This document shows, piece by piece, positions 6,045-14,034 of a stretch of DNA of 14,034 nucleotides. The stretch is from CAVSWN01 sp046728115. Lineage in GTDB: Bacteria; Acidobacteriota; Vicinamibacteria; Vicinamibacterales; CAVVIG01. Positions within the stretch are counted from its first letter, which is position 1. Each line of letters starts with the position of its first letter. The DNA is taken from the NCBI GenBank assembly GCA_046728115.1, contig JBKPDW010000363.1, forward strand, positions 1 through 14,034, read 5' to 3'. Below the pieces are notes generated by a model. It searched no databases, was not told the DNA's origin, and was given only the letters and a program-made list of their open reading frames with translations. Made by a program: the position numbers and the translations under genes.

Positions 6045-7125
6045 TCACGCGGCAGCTCGGTGATAGAACTTCAAAGCCGCCGAGCCGCTCTCGACACGCA
6101 GTGTGGCCTTGATGGTTCGGCGCTCCGCGAGAGGCACGATTAACCGGTTGCCCAGGCCCTGGTGGTTGCGTTCGTGATGATAATGGTCCGCGAACTCACG
6201 CACCGCTTGTCGGAGCAACGTTTCCCCGACGAGAATGAGGCGGTTCGAACATGATTCCTTGATGGTTCGCACGAAGCGCTCCGAGTATGCATTGAGATTC
6301 GGTGACCGGGGTGGCAGACGCACCGCCTGCACGTCGGCGGCGGCGAGCGTCTCGCGAAAGGCCAGGGTGAACCGCGGATCCCGATCGTGGATCAAGAAGC
6401 ATTTCCCCGTCAGAAAGCCGTCGCCAACACCAGTCAGATTGCGGGCCATCTGGCTCATCCAGGCGCTGTCGGGCTCTGGGGCGATGCCGGCGATGTGGAT
6501 GCGGCCCGTGGACAGGTCGATGAGGAAGAGTACAGCGAACCGCGTCAGCCCGCGACTGGTCCAAACGTCCACGGTAAAGAAATCCGCCGCGGCCAGAACC
6601 TCCCAATGCCCTTCAGGAACTCGGTCCACGTCGTTTTCTTCAGCCGATCCTGCGCGGGCTCTATGCCGTGTTTACGGAGGACAGTGGCGATCGTGCTTCG
6701 GGAGACCTCGTGATCGAGGTTCGCGAGGGCTCCTTGGATCCGCGTGTAGCCCAGCCGCGGTTCTCGGTCGCCATCCGCACGATCAACGCTGGGATCTCGC
6801 TCATGATCGGCGGCCGTCCCGGACCACGACGCGTACTGCCGTCAATATTGCTTGGCGATGAGGGTCCGGTGCCACGCCAGCAACGTGTCCGGCGTCACGA
6901 TGGTGGCGAATTCGTGCAACAGCCGTCGTCCCTGTGTCCGGACTTTCGAGGCGAGCCGCCGCCGCTGGTCGTCGGATTCGTCGGTGAAGTGCAGGCGCCC
7001 GGCTCCGATCTGTTCACGCAAGACGCGATTCTCTTCCTGAAGATAATCGATGATGTCGCGCTGCTGCTGGTGAACCAGCCAGCGAGCGCGACCAGAACGA
7101 ACTGCAGTGGATGCGCGAAGTGTCC
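6045..7125 (-). pseudogene. rve transposase pseudogene with several frameshifts
   Basis: This is the remains of an integrase-type transposase of about 360 residues, read leftward. The pieces are HPLQFVLVALAGW (about 7122-7084), then QQQRDIIDYLQEENRVLREQ to TPDTLLAWHRTLIAKQY, where a TGA at 6842 interrupts. Next come RRGPGRPP, IVRMATENR and GYTRIQGALANLDHEVSRST. Last is the catalytic core WEVLAAADFFTVDVW (first Asp), LIHDRDPRF (second Asp) and NLNAYSERFVRTIKESC (Glu), ending YHRAAA. At least four frame changes are needed: near 7085, 6845, 6750 and 6610. The last 194 codons remain open and hold the complete DDE triad, but the protein as a whole cannot be made. It is therefore an old, decayed insertion. 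Confidence 0.85.
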
Positions 7126-7149
7126 TTCGATGCTGGCGCCGCCGCTCGC

Positions 7150-7370
7150 GACGACCCGGGAGGCCACGCATCGCTTTCAACATGTCGCGATCTGATTCGG
7201 CGTATCGCGGCTGAGAATTGTCTCTGGGGCGCTCCGCGGATCCACGGCGAATTACTGAAGCACGGAATAACAATTTCGGAACGCACCGTCTCGCGCAATT
7301 ACGCGGCCACCCGACAACCCGATCACAAACCTGGCGGACATTCCTCGCGAACCACTTCGCAGGACAGATC
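7150..7370 (+). pseudogene. fragment of a second rve-type transposase
   Basis: A short piece of the N-terminal half of another integrase-type transposase, on the opposite strand to the pseudogene before it. Recognisable segments are RDLIRRIAAENCLWGAPRIH with GELLKHGITISERTVSR (about 7180-7293) and, in a different frame, LRGHPTTRSQTWRTFLANHF (about 7300-7355). The WGAPRIHGEL pattern is the HTH region before the integrase core. A frame change is needed near 7297 and another near 7180. No catalytic core follows, so it is a decayed remnant. Confidence 0.7.
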
Positions 7371-7881
7371 TCACCGGTGATGTTCGCGGAAGCGGACGAT
7401 GAGGACGTCGTCGTCGACGCCTCTGACGTGTCGTTGCACCGAGCTCTATCGATGGATGCGTCGTGCGCCTCCATGCACGGGCCAACCGTCGATTCGCGCC
7501 CGTTCGCGCCAGCCCTCGTCGCTCGACGTGAGCCTCGACCAATATCACCCTCGGGACTGTACGAAACGCGCAAGAGCAGCGGCCGCGCCCCGCCGCGGCA
7601 CCTACCGCCGCAACCAGCCTCGCGGGGTCCGCCGGCTCACTTTGGTATGTAGCGAAAAGTGCCTTCGCGACCGATGGCAGTGTGGGATCACTTCGCCCGG
7701 CGTGCTCGGACCATTTTGCAGTTCTGAGTCTCGACTCGAAGAACAGTCACGTTGTCAACGTCGTGGCAGGGCCGACATTTCGTTCCGTCCGCGACATGTG
7801 AACGGTCGTGATTTGCACGGGTCCGAATATTGGCGAACCCCAACACGCGCGAGGCCTGGTGACCGCGTCCGGCAGAATCCG
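7371..7881. other. non-coding stretch downstream of the receptor gene
   Basis: About 510 bp lie between the transposase fragment and the stop codon of the TonB-dependent receptor. Several frames are open simply because of the high GC content, and none shows a start with a ribosome site or a recognisable domain. I saw no clear hairpin with a U-tract to terminate the leftward operon. Confidence 0.45.
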
Positions 7882-10758
7882 CTAAAACGTGAACCGTGCA
7901 CCCCACTGAACCTGGCGCGGATCACGGGCGACGGTCCTGACAAGGAACGACGCCACGTTCATGTTGTTGTTCCCGCCTGTCAGGTCGACGAAGTTCGGGA
8001 CGTTGAACATCTCCAAAAACAGTTCCATCCGCCGCGCGCCGCTGAACCTGAAGGCACGAGTGAGGCGGAGATCGAGTCCACGCGTCATGTTCAGCTCCAG
8101 CAGCGAAGCGTCGATCGGCGTTAGCCCCAGCGATGATCGAAACCTGTTGATCAGTTGAAGCTCCTCATTGGGGTCGCCACGGCCGACCCGCGGCGGCAGG
8201 CCTGCGGGCCGATCGCCGCTTGTGTTGCCGTCGCCGTCGAGATCAATCCCCGCCTGGACGCGCCCGATCGGGAAGCCGCTGACAAACCGCAGGATCCCAC
8301 TGAGCTGGAACTCCCACGGCAGCATCGTCGATGCCGAGACGGTGAGGTTGTGACGCGTGTCGGTGGTGTTGTATCCCGCTTCCTGCGGTGTCCGCTGCGT
8401 CCCTCGCACCGTGCTGTAGAAATCGACGCCGTCGAGCCAGCTCCTTGAGAGTGTGTACGAGACCTGGAGGGTATTGGCGCCGCGGACGCGCGTCCGCAAC
8501 TGCGTTTCCAGCGCGTCGTACGTGCTGTTCGTGAAATTCTCGATCATCGTCACGCGGCTGAAAGCAGGAACCGGGCGCGGGTTGCTCGCGGTGATCGCGC
8601 CGCTCGCCGGCAGATTGCGGTCCGTCGATCCGAGCTGATCGGTCCCGCGGCCGTGCACGTAATCGATGTCGAGCGCCGTCGTGCCGTTCATCTGCCAGCC
8701 TATGCCGCCGGTGGTGTTGAACGATTGCGGCAGGCTGAAGTCGTCGGACAGCATCAGCACCTGGCGGACGCCGCCTTGCGCCAGATACGAGTCCAGGCTC
8801 TGCCCGCCGAGGACGGCGTTGACGTCGGGGAAGAACTTCAGACGCTGCGGATCCTGAATGATGACGGCGCCGCCAATGGTCATATCCTGCACGGTCGCAT
8901 CGAACCAGGGCCGGTTGCGGGTGACGTACAAGCCCGCTCCGCCGCGCGCCACCAGGCGGCCGGAGCCGTTCACGTCCCAGGTGACTCCCACGCGCGGCTG
9001 GACGTTGTGGTAGTCGTTGCCGCGGTTCTTGCTGATGAAATGGTCGATTCCGGGAAACCGAGGATCACCGATGAGCCCCTCAAAGAAATCGTTGAGCCGC
9101 ATGTTCGTATCGAGGTCGTAGCGAAGACCCATGTTCAGCCGCACGCGGCTGGACACGCGCCAGTCGTCCTGAAGGAACGCGCCGGTCGTGTAGGTCTGGT
9201 ACCTGTAGAACCCGGGATTCTGGATCGTGAGTGAAAACGGCCATGTCCGTGGATCGTTCACGTCGAAGGGCGCATCGGTGTTGAACGCGAACCGTCCCTT
9301 CTCGTTGAAATGGGCCTCGAAGGGAAAGACCACGCGCGACACCTCGCCTCCGAATTTGATGTCGTGCGACGACAGGTTGATGTACATCGCGTCGCTGAGG
9401 GTCTCCGTGTTCCGGTCGAAGTACTGCGGCGCGATGTTGTTCTGGCCCCAGGTGAACGACGGCCGGGTGATGCCCAGGCCGTCGCTCGCGGGCACCGTGG
9501 CGAGGTAATCCTTCAGATAGTGGAACCGCAGCGTGTTCACCTTGTTACGAGCGACCACCCAGTTGTACTCGCCGACCAAGCTGTGCGCGCGGATCTTGTC
9601 GTCGGTGGAATTGGAGGTCAGCCTCAGCCCGTCGACCTGCCGGTCGGGCTGGTGAGCGCCGCCGAGCGATTGATTGTTGTAGGCATAGCGGACGATGAAA
9701 GAGTGTGCATCGTTGGCGCGATGATCCACCTTGAGGTCGATCATGTCGTCGCGCGTCGGCGTCGGATAGACGCCGTTTTCGAGCGTCGCGAACGGATTGG
9801 TCGGCGGAAGAGCCGTGATGGTCGTCGCGTTGACGTCCAGATGCTCGAACGCGCTGAAGAAGTGGGTGCGGTTCTGGCGTATCGGTCCGCCAAAGGATCC
9901 GCCAACCCGTGTCTGACTAAACGGTGGCTTTGTCGTCGCGAAATAGTTCTTGGCATTTAGGGCGTCGTCGCGGCCGAAATAGAAGGCGCTACCGGTGAAC
10001 TCGTTGCCGCCGGCCTTGGTCACCACCGCGACGACCGCCGACAGCGCGCTGCCGTACTGCGCATCGAACTGGTTGCGGAAGACCTTGAATTCCTGCACGG
10101 CGTCCTGGGTGACGTTGATGATCGGGCTCCCCCAGTCGGTGTCGTCCACCGAGGCACCATCGATCAGGGTTGTGAAGCCGTTGCGTTGATCGGCCACACC
10201 ACCGAACTTCGCATACGCGAACTTGCCGACGCCGGTCGTCGGCCCCGACCCAGGGAGCATTTGCGCCAGCGTCAGAAAATTGCGGGTAATTGTCGGCAGC
10301 ACCTTCAGTTGGTCGCCCTCCACGACCGACGAGGGCTGCGACTTGGTCACTTGGACGAGCGGCGTCTCCCCGGTCACCGTCACGTTCTCAGCGAGGGTGG
10401 CGACGGTCAAGTGGAAATCGGCAGTCACGTCCGAGCCGACCAAGAGGGTGACTTCCCGCCTCATGGTGCCGAAGCCGGTGAGCTCCGCGGCGATTTCGTA
10501 CGGCGCCGGCTGCAGCGCGACAATGCGATAGCGGCCCTCGGGTCCGGTCACCATGGTCTGGGTGACGCCGTTGGCCTTGTTCCTGATGGTGACCGTTACG
10601 CCGGGCAGCGCGCCACCGGTGTCGTCGGTAACCAGGCCGCTCACGCTGGCGCTGGCGATCTGCGCCGCGGCGGGCGAGCGCCCGAGCGCACAGCACGCGC
10701 AGCCAGCCATCAACGCCACTCGAACGCTCTGCCGGAACCACAGAGCTGCTTCGGTCAT
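7882..10758 (-). CDS. TonB-dependent receptor, Oar-like, with N-terminal carboxypeptidase-regulatory domain
   Basis: A 958-residue outer-membrane receptor that takes up a large ligand, often a glycan or peptide, with energy from TonB. A signal peptide covers residues 1-32 (cleavage probably AAA|QIA). Residues 36-118 form a carboxypeptidase-regulatory-like beta domain (GLVTDDTGGALPGVTVTIRN, then GRYRIVALQPAPYEI). The plug domain lies at about 125-252 (LIDGASVDDTDWG, then QDAVQEFKVFRNQFDAQYG). The rest is the beta-barrel, ending in the usual terminal aromatic WGARFTF. Length and layout fit the Oar-like receptors abundant in Acidobacteriota. ATG 10758 is preceded by a strong GGAGGGG site. The gene follows a deacetylase gene by 54 bp on the same strand and is probably the last gene of that operon. 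The ligand is unknown. Confidence 0.92.
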   Translation of the reverse strand: MTEAALWFRQSVRVALMAGCACCALGRSPAAAQIASASVSGLVTDDTGGALPGVTVTIRNKANGVTQTMVTGPEGRYRIVALQPAPYEIAAELTGFGTMRREVTLLVGSDVTADFHLTVATLAENVTVTGETPLVQVTKSQPSSVVEGDQLKVLPTITRNFLTLAQMLPGSGPTTGVGKFAYAKFGGVADQRNGFTTLIDGASVDDTDWGSPIINVTQDAVQEFKVFRNQFDAQYGSALSAVVAVVTKAGGNEFTGSAFYFGRDDALNAKNYFATTKPPFSQTRVGGSFGGPIRQNRTHFFSAFEHLDVNATTITALPPTNPFATLENGVYPTPTRDDMIDLKVDHRANDAHSFIVRYAYNNQSLGGAHQPDRQVDGLRLTSNSTDDKIRAHSLVGEYNWVVARNKVNTLRFHYLKDYLATVPASDGLGITRPSFTWGQNNIAPQYFDRNTETLSDAMYINLSSHDIKFGGEVSRVVFPFEAHFNEKGRFAFNTDAPFDVNDPRTWPFSLTIQNPGFYRYQTYTTGAFLQDDWRVSSRVRLNMGLRYDLDTNMRLNDFFEGLIGDPRFPGIDHFISKNRGNDYHNVQPRVGVTWDVNGSGRLVARGGAGLYVTRNRPWFDATVQDMTIGGAVIIQDPQRLKFFPDVNAVLGGQSLDSYLAQGGVRQVLMLSDDFSLPQSFNTTGGIGWQMNGTTALDIDYVHGRGTDQLGSTDRNLPASGAITASNPRPVPAFSRVTMIENFTNSTYDALETQLRTRVRGANTLQVSYTLSRSWLDGVDFYSTVRGTQRTPQEAGYNTTDTRHNLTVSASTMLPWEFQLSGILRFVSGFPIGRVQAGIDLDGDGNTSGDRPAGLPPRVGRGDPNEELQLINRFRSSLGLTPIDASLLELNMTRGLDLRLTRAFRFSGARRMELFLEMFNVPNFVDLTGGNNNMNVASFLVRTVARDPRQVQWGARFTF

Positions 10759-10812
10759 ACACCCCTCCAGAATCGGAACGGCCAGGTTTGCTGACCCGGC
10801 GCGCCTGCGGCT

Positions 10813-11805
10813 TCAGAAGTTCGTCATGCCCGCCTGCTGCTTCACATAGCGGACAATCTCGCCGGACGTGGCGAACCACACGTTCGGCTTCGACTTGATG
10901 TACGTAATGAGATCGTCGAGGTATTGGATCCGCGATCGCATGCCAATGAGGTGGGGATGCAGCGTGATGAGGTACAGCGTGCCCTCATCGTACGCGGCAT
11001 CGAAGTCATCGCGGAACGTTTCGAACACCAGTTCCGGGGATGGGAGCGTCGACGGTCCGAATCGCGGAGCCGTCAGCGTGGGCTGATCGTCGAGCAGGCG
11101 GCTGACTGGCAGCTCGACGATCCCGGACGGCCGGCCGTTGAGGAGGATCTCGTACGGCTCGTCCATGGCCATCATGGTGCTGTCGTAAAGGAATCCGGCT
11201 TTCTTTAGGATGCCGATCGTGTGCAGACTCAGCACGGATGACGGGCCTCGTGCGCCGGCGGGCTTCTTCCCCGTCATCTTCGTCAGATACTCTGTCGCCC
11301 GGCCGAGAAGCTGTTCTTCAGTTGTCGCGTCGTTGATCTCGAGTGGATTCTCGTCGCTCCAGCCGAGCGTCCCGATCTCGATCTGCCTGCGCTTGCCGAG
11401 CTCCGGAAGCATCTGCGGATCGACGACGGCCGCGGTGGCAGCGACAAAGAACGTCGCAGGGACGTTCTGACGATCGAGAACCGCAAGCACCCGCGGCAAG
11501 CCGGCGACCGCGCCGAATTCGCCGCCGGTCAACTGAACGACCGCCGTATTGCCGCGAGCGAGATTATTCGCCGTGTTGCTCAACGAGAATGTCAGCGCGA
11601 CGGCCACGCGCGCGCCATTCGGCCAGCTTTTTGGCGTGAGCTTGCGGCCGGCTGACACGACGCCCGCGAACTGCTTCAGCTGCGTCTCCGACCACTTTCG
11701 TCCCGGCTGGTTGTCGCCGGGCATGCGGGTTGGCGGCTGCTGCGCCGCGCTCACGACAATACCCAGGCTCGCGAAACCCACGGCGATCATCATCCTGGTG
11801 CTCAC
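10813..11805 (-). CDS. polysaccharide deacetylase homologue lacking metal ligands (probable pseudoenzyme)
   Basis: A 330-residue exported paralogue of the deacetylase gene just upstream. A signal peptide spans about residues 1-20 (VSA|AQQ). The shared backbone is clear: KLTPKSWPNGARVAV, PRVLAVLDRQNVPATFFVA, ILKKAGFLYDST, GIVELPVSRLLDD, TLHPHLIGMRSR and SKPNVWFAT. The metal-binding positions differ. The FD of its sister is FS here (S74), and HGWIHE is replaced by LGWSDE (L147 and D151), so the Asp-His-His triad of NodB-type enzymes is gone. H283 and H285 near the C-terminus remain. It is unlikely to catalyse metal-dependent deacetylation and may bind substrate or regulate its partner. GTG 11805 is chosen because GGAGGAGG lies 5 nt before it. 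The gap from the sister stop codon is 21 bp. Confidence 0.88.
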   Translation of the reverse strand: MSTRMMIAVGFASLGIVVSAAQQPPTRMPGDNQPGRKWSETQLKQFAGVVSAGRKLTPKSWPNGARVAVALTFSLSNTANNLARGNTAVVQLTGGEFGAVAGLPRVLAVLDRQNVPATFFVAATAAVVDPQMLPELGKRRQIEIGTLGWSDENPLEINDATTEEQLLGRATEYLTKMTGKKPAGARGPSSVLSLHTIGILKKAGFLYDSTMMAMDEPYEILLNGRPSGIVELPVSRLLDDQPTLTAPRFGPSTLPSPELVFETFRDDFDAAYDEGTLYLITLHPHLIGMRSRIQYLDDLITYIKSKPNVWFATSGEIVRYVKQQAGMTNF

Positions 11806-11826
11806 GTGGCCCTCCTCCGCCGGAGA

Positions 11827-12789
11827 CTAGCGCGTCCCGGATTCCTGCTTCACGTAGCGGGCAATGTCCTCAGCGGTCGCGAACCAGACGTCTGGCTTCG
11901 ATTTCATGTACAGGACCAGCTCTTCCAGATACTTCATACGTGAGCGCTGCCCGGAAATGTGCGGGTGCATCGTCAGCATGAAGAGTGTCCCTTCGCGGTA
12001 AGCGACGTCGAAGTCGTCTTTGAACGTTTTCATGATGAGCCGCGGCGCCGGCAGCGACGCCGTTGCGGGCAGAAATGGCGCGTCGTCGAGGATCCAGTTC
12101 ACGGGGAGCTCGACGATCCCGGTAGACTGTCCATCGATGAGCACGTCGTGCGGCTGGTCCATCGCCTGAAGGCTGCTGTCGTACACGAGGCCGGCCTTCT
12201 TGAGGAGCTCCATCGTGTACACGCTCATCGTCCACGATGGGTTCCTGTTGCCGATCGGCCGCTTGCCCGACGACTTCTGGAGTTGATCCATCGCCTGCGA
12301 GATCAGCCGCCACTCTTCCTCCGGATCGTTGAGCGCCATCGGATCTTCGTGAATCCATCCGTGCATCGCGACTTCATGCCGACCGCTCTTCTTGATCGCC
12401 TCCATCATCGCCGGATGCATGAAGGTCGACGTCGCGGGAATGTAAAAGGTCGCCGGCAGGTTGTACCGCTCCAGGAACTTCAAAATGCGCGGAACGCCAG
12501 TCAAAGCGCCGTACTCGCCGTCGGACATCGTCACCGGCGCGTTGTTCCCACGATTGAGGGCAATGGACTGATTGTCGGGATCGAAGGACAGGCACACCGC
12601 GACGCGTGCGCCGTTCGGCCAGCTTTTCGGCGTCAACGTCCGTCCCGCACGGACGTGATGCGCAACCTTGTTGAGCTGGTCCTCGCTCCACTGGAGCCCT
12701 GGCTGGGGCCCCGCGGGCGGTTGCTGCGCGCGAGCCGGTGACAGGAGCGCCCAGGCCGTCGCAGTAAGCATCAAGACGCGAGCGCGCAT
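11827..12789 (-). CDS. secreted polysaccharide deacetylase, NodB/HpPgdA-like
   Basis: A 320-residue exported deacetylase of the carbohydrate esterase 4 (NodB homology) superfamily. These enzymes remove acetyl groups from glycans such as chitin, xylan or peptidoglycan, using a metal held by Asp-His-His. A signal peptide covers residues 1-21 (ARA|QQP). Motif 1 is CLSFDPDN (D70) and motif 2 is HGWIHE (H143 and H147), the spacing seen in Helicobacter PgdA. GNRNPSW (180-186) takes the place of the usual RxPY motif, and TMHPH (273-277) carries the C-terminal His. ATG 12789 has AAAGGAG 8 nt upstream. It heads a leftward operon with its degenerate paralogue and a TonB-dependent receptor, suggesting a role in processing a glycan outside the cytoplasm. 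The exact substrate cannot be told. Confidence 0.9.
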   Translation of the reverse strand: MRARVLMLTATAWALLSPARAQQPPAGPQPGLQWSEDQLNKVAHHVRAGRTLTPKSWPNGARVAVCLSFDPDNQSIALNRGNNAPVTMSDGEYGALTGVPRILKFLERYNLPATFYIPATSTFMHPAMMEAIKKSGRHEVAMHGWIHEDPMALNDPEEEWRLISQAMDQLQKSSGKRPIGNRNPSWTMSVYTMELLKKAGLVYDSSLQAMDQPHDVLIDGQSTGIVELPVNWILDDAPFLPATASLPAPRLIMKTFKDDFDVAYREGTLFMLTMHPHISGQRSRMKYLEELVLYMKSKPDVWFATAEDIARYVKQESGTR

Positions 12790-12847
12790 GACCCTTTCTC
12801 CTTTAGAGGGCAGATGCTAGCAGAAGTTTGTAGGATCCGATCCTGCC

Positions 12848-12888
12848 GTCCTCCGCAATATTGTCGGCGCAGAAAACACGGCGACAAT
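12848..12888 (-). promoter_or_regulatory. inverted repeat upstream of the deacetylase operon
   Basis: ATTGTCG (12860-12866) and CGACAAT (12882-12888) are perfect 7-bp inverted repeats with a 15-bp centre, about 70 bp before the deacetylase start. On the minus strand TTGTCG and CAATAT spaced 18 bp could serve as weak -35 and -10 boxes in the same place. It may be an operator, but the promoter boxes match consensus poorly. Confidence 0.3.
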
Positions 12889-13205
12889 CACGCCACTGTG
12901 CTTGCCAAACCTCGTACGTGTTGCGGACATTGAACTTGCCGGCGGCGAGCGATAGCCTCGGTTCGCGATGACGTCCGTACTGATGTCCCTTGTGGGGATC
13001 CTAGGTGGGGTCGTACGTTCGCGTGCGGCCCTGCACCTCGAGTCCTTGCGCTGCGTCGAGCTGTCAGCACGCACATTCTGGCACCGTCCGGCGCGAGTTG
13101 TCGTCGGCGAGGCAGCAACTCACATCGAGGGACCGCCTGCAACGGCTGCGGGTTGAGCGGCGTGAGCGAACCTCCGATGATCACCCCATGACGACCACGG
13201 GCCGC
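12889..13205. other. stretch between transposase remnant and deacetylase operon, no recognised gene
   Basis: The transposase frame continues here to a stop at 12888, but the sequence no longer resembles a transposase. In another leftward frame about 65 codons are open up to a TAA lying directly against the ribosome site of the deacetylase gene. That frame has no start codon or domain I recognise, so it may be the tail of a lost upstream gene. Confidence 0.4.
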
Positions 13206-14034
13206 CATCGAGTTCGAGAACTTCAGTTCCGTGAACGCCAAGACCCGGCGCAGGACGCCCGTGGTGATCAGCTCGTCGACGTAGGCATTCACGTTTTCGA
13301 CGCCGGCGTCTGCCAACACGACCGGAGTTGTCTCTGACGACGTCACGCCCCGACCGGCTTCGACAAGCACCGCCACAGTGTTTACTGGCGCAAAGGTTTC
13401 AGCGACGCGCCACGCCAAGATCCGGGAGAAGTTGTCGATTACCGCGTGAAGGTAGGCGCGGGTCCCGTCGAGCAGGCGAATAAGCGTGGTGTCGATGTGC
13501 CACATCCCGTTGAGTCGCGTCGTTCGAAGGCCGACCTTCGGCTTGGCCGGGTGCACGCGGAGCCGTGGACGGCGCCAACCGAACTTCCGTACCAGGTTGT
13601 ACCGGGTCGAGGGGGATGCCCAAACCTTTCCGAGTCGCTGCGCAAGGACAGCGAGCGTCCCGGTCGGAACGTGCCGGTACTCGACCGCGGTCAACATGTC
13701 CTTGATCGCCTGGATCTCGGCTGGCGTGAGTCGATGGGGTGACGAGTGCGGACAGGACGACTGATCCTCAAGCGCACACGCGTGTTGCAGCCGTCGCCAG
13801 GCATGGAACCGACTCGGAGACAGTCGCAAGAATCGCAGGAGCGCCGGCAATGGCACAAACGGACAGGCACGATCGACCGCTGACAAGATTCGGACTTTGG
13901 CGCGTCCGTCGGGCAGCTGCTCGTGCGTCAACGTGAATCCCGAGGTTCGAAGCAGGGCGAGGGTGAGCCGAAGGAGTGCCGTGAGCTTCTTCACGCGTCG
14001 TCGGAGCTTCAGGACTTCTTGCTGGAGTTCGGAC
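13206..14034 (-). pseudogene. rve transposase, lacking its C-terminal catalytic part; 5' end beyond window
   Basis: An integrase-type transposase read leftward, whose frame is open to the right window edge. The upstream coding sequence SELQQEVLKLRRRVKKLTAL shows that the ATG at 13994 is internal. An N-terminal helical region is followed by an HTH-like segment (LTPAEIQAIKDMLTAVEYRH) and the basic WRRPRLRVHPAKPKVG. The integrase core then begins with GMWHIDTTLIRLLDG (first Asp), VIDNFSRILAWRV and VVLADAGVENVN (second Asp). The similarity stops after LKFSNSM at 13206, where members of the family continue IEAWW and onward with the catalytic Glu. No other frame restores it, so the end was deleted or replaced. 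The protein cannot be an active transposase. Confidence 0.8.

Noticed and set aside
8653..9960. Rightward open frames opposite the receptor gene
   Set aside because: They are antisense to the strongly supported TonB-dependent receptor and have no independent signal.
12960..13060. Antisense frame reading GRTRTYDPT, a peptide often produced by translating tRNA genes
   Set aside because: The plus strand has GTTCG at the expected place, but the T-stem and acceptor stem do not pair, so no tRNA is supported.
1..14034. CRISPR array or phage defence locus
   Set aside because: No regularly spaced repeats and no cas or known defence genes other than the higBA pair were seen.

Overview
The window is GC-rich bacterial DNA from a chromosome that has collected many insertion sequences. 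The large Oar-like TonB-dependent receptor with an N-terminal carboxypeptidase-regulatory-like domain, the exported deacetylases beside it and the many rve-type transposases suggest an Acidobacteriota (Vicinamibacteria-like) soil bacterium. That placement is inferred from gene style only, not from a marker gene.

Positions 1-5000 form a mosaic of mobile DNA. It opens with the 3' part of an rve (DDE integrase-type) insertion sequence (1-439), followed by an intact class 3 lipase gene (519-1427) and an imperfect palindromic segment (1648-1734). An 851-bp IS6-family element follows, with 22-bp terminal inverted repeats (1766-2616) and a frameshifted transposase. The IS6 element abuts and truncates a leftward serine-recombinase element: a DUF5372-like gene, a helix-turn-helix gene, a small ORF and the recombinase (4669 down to 2617). 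This element ends at a second, 5'-truncated copy of the first insertion sequence (4670-4978). The two copies form 309-bp direct repeats differing at 14 positions and bracket about 4.2 kb.

Positions 5000-7900 carry a leftward HigB-HigA toxin-antitoxin pair (5703-5106) with an operator-like inverted repeat upstream. Beyond it are a transposase pseudogene with several frameshifts (7125-6045), a fragment of another transposase on the opposite strand (about 7150-7370) and about 500 bp with nothing recognisable.

Positions 7882-12789 hold the best-preserved chromosomal block, apparently one leftward operon. It encodes a secreted HpPgdA-like polysaccharide deacetylase, then a tandem paralogue that has lost all three predicted metal ligands, then a 958-residue TonB-dependent receptor. 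The three probably act together in the envelope on a polysaccharide or glycan, with one enzyme active, its sister perhaps binding or regulating, and the receptor importing. This is the most biologically interesting feature of the window.

The right edge (13206-14034) is another transposase, cut by the window end at its 5' side and lacking the region that should carry its catalytic Glu. It sits just upstream of the deacetylase operon. I saw no CRISPR array, rRNA or tRNA.
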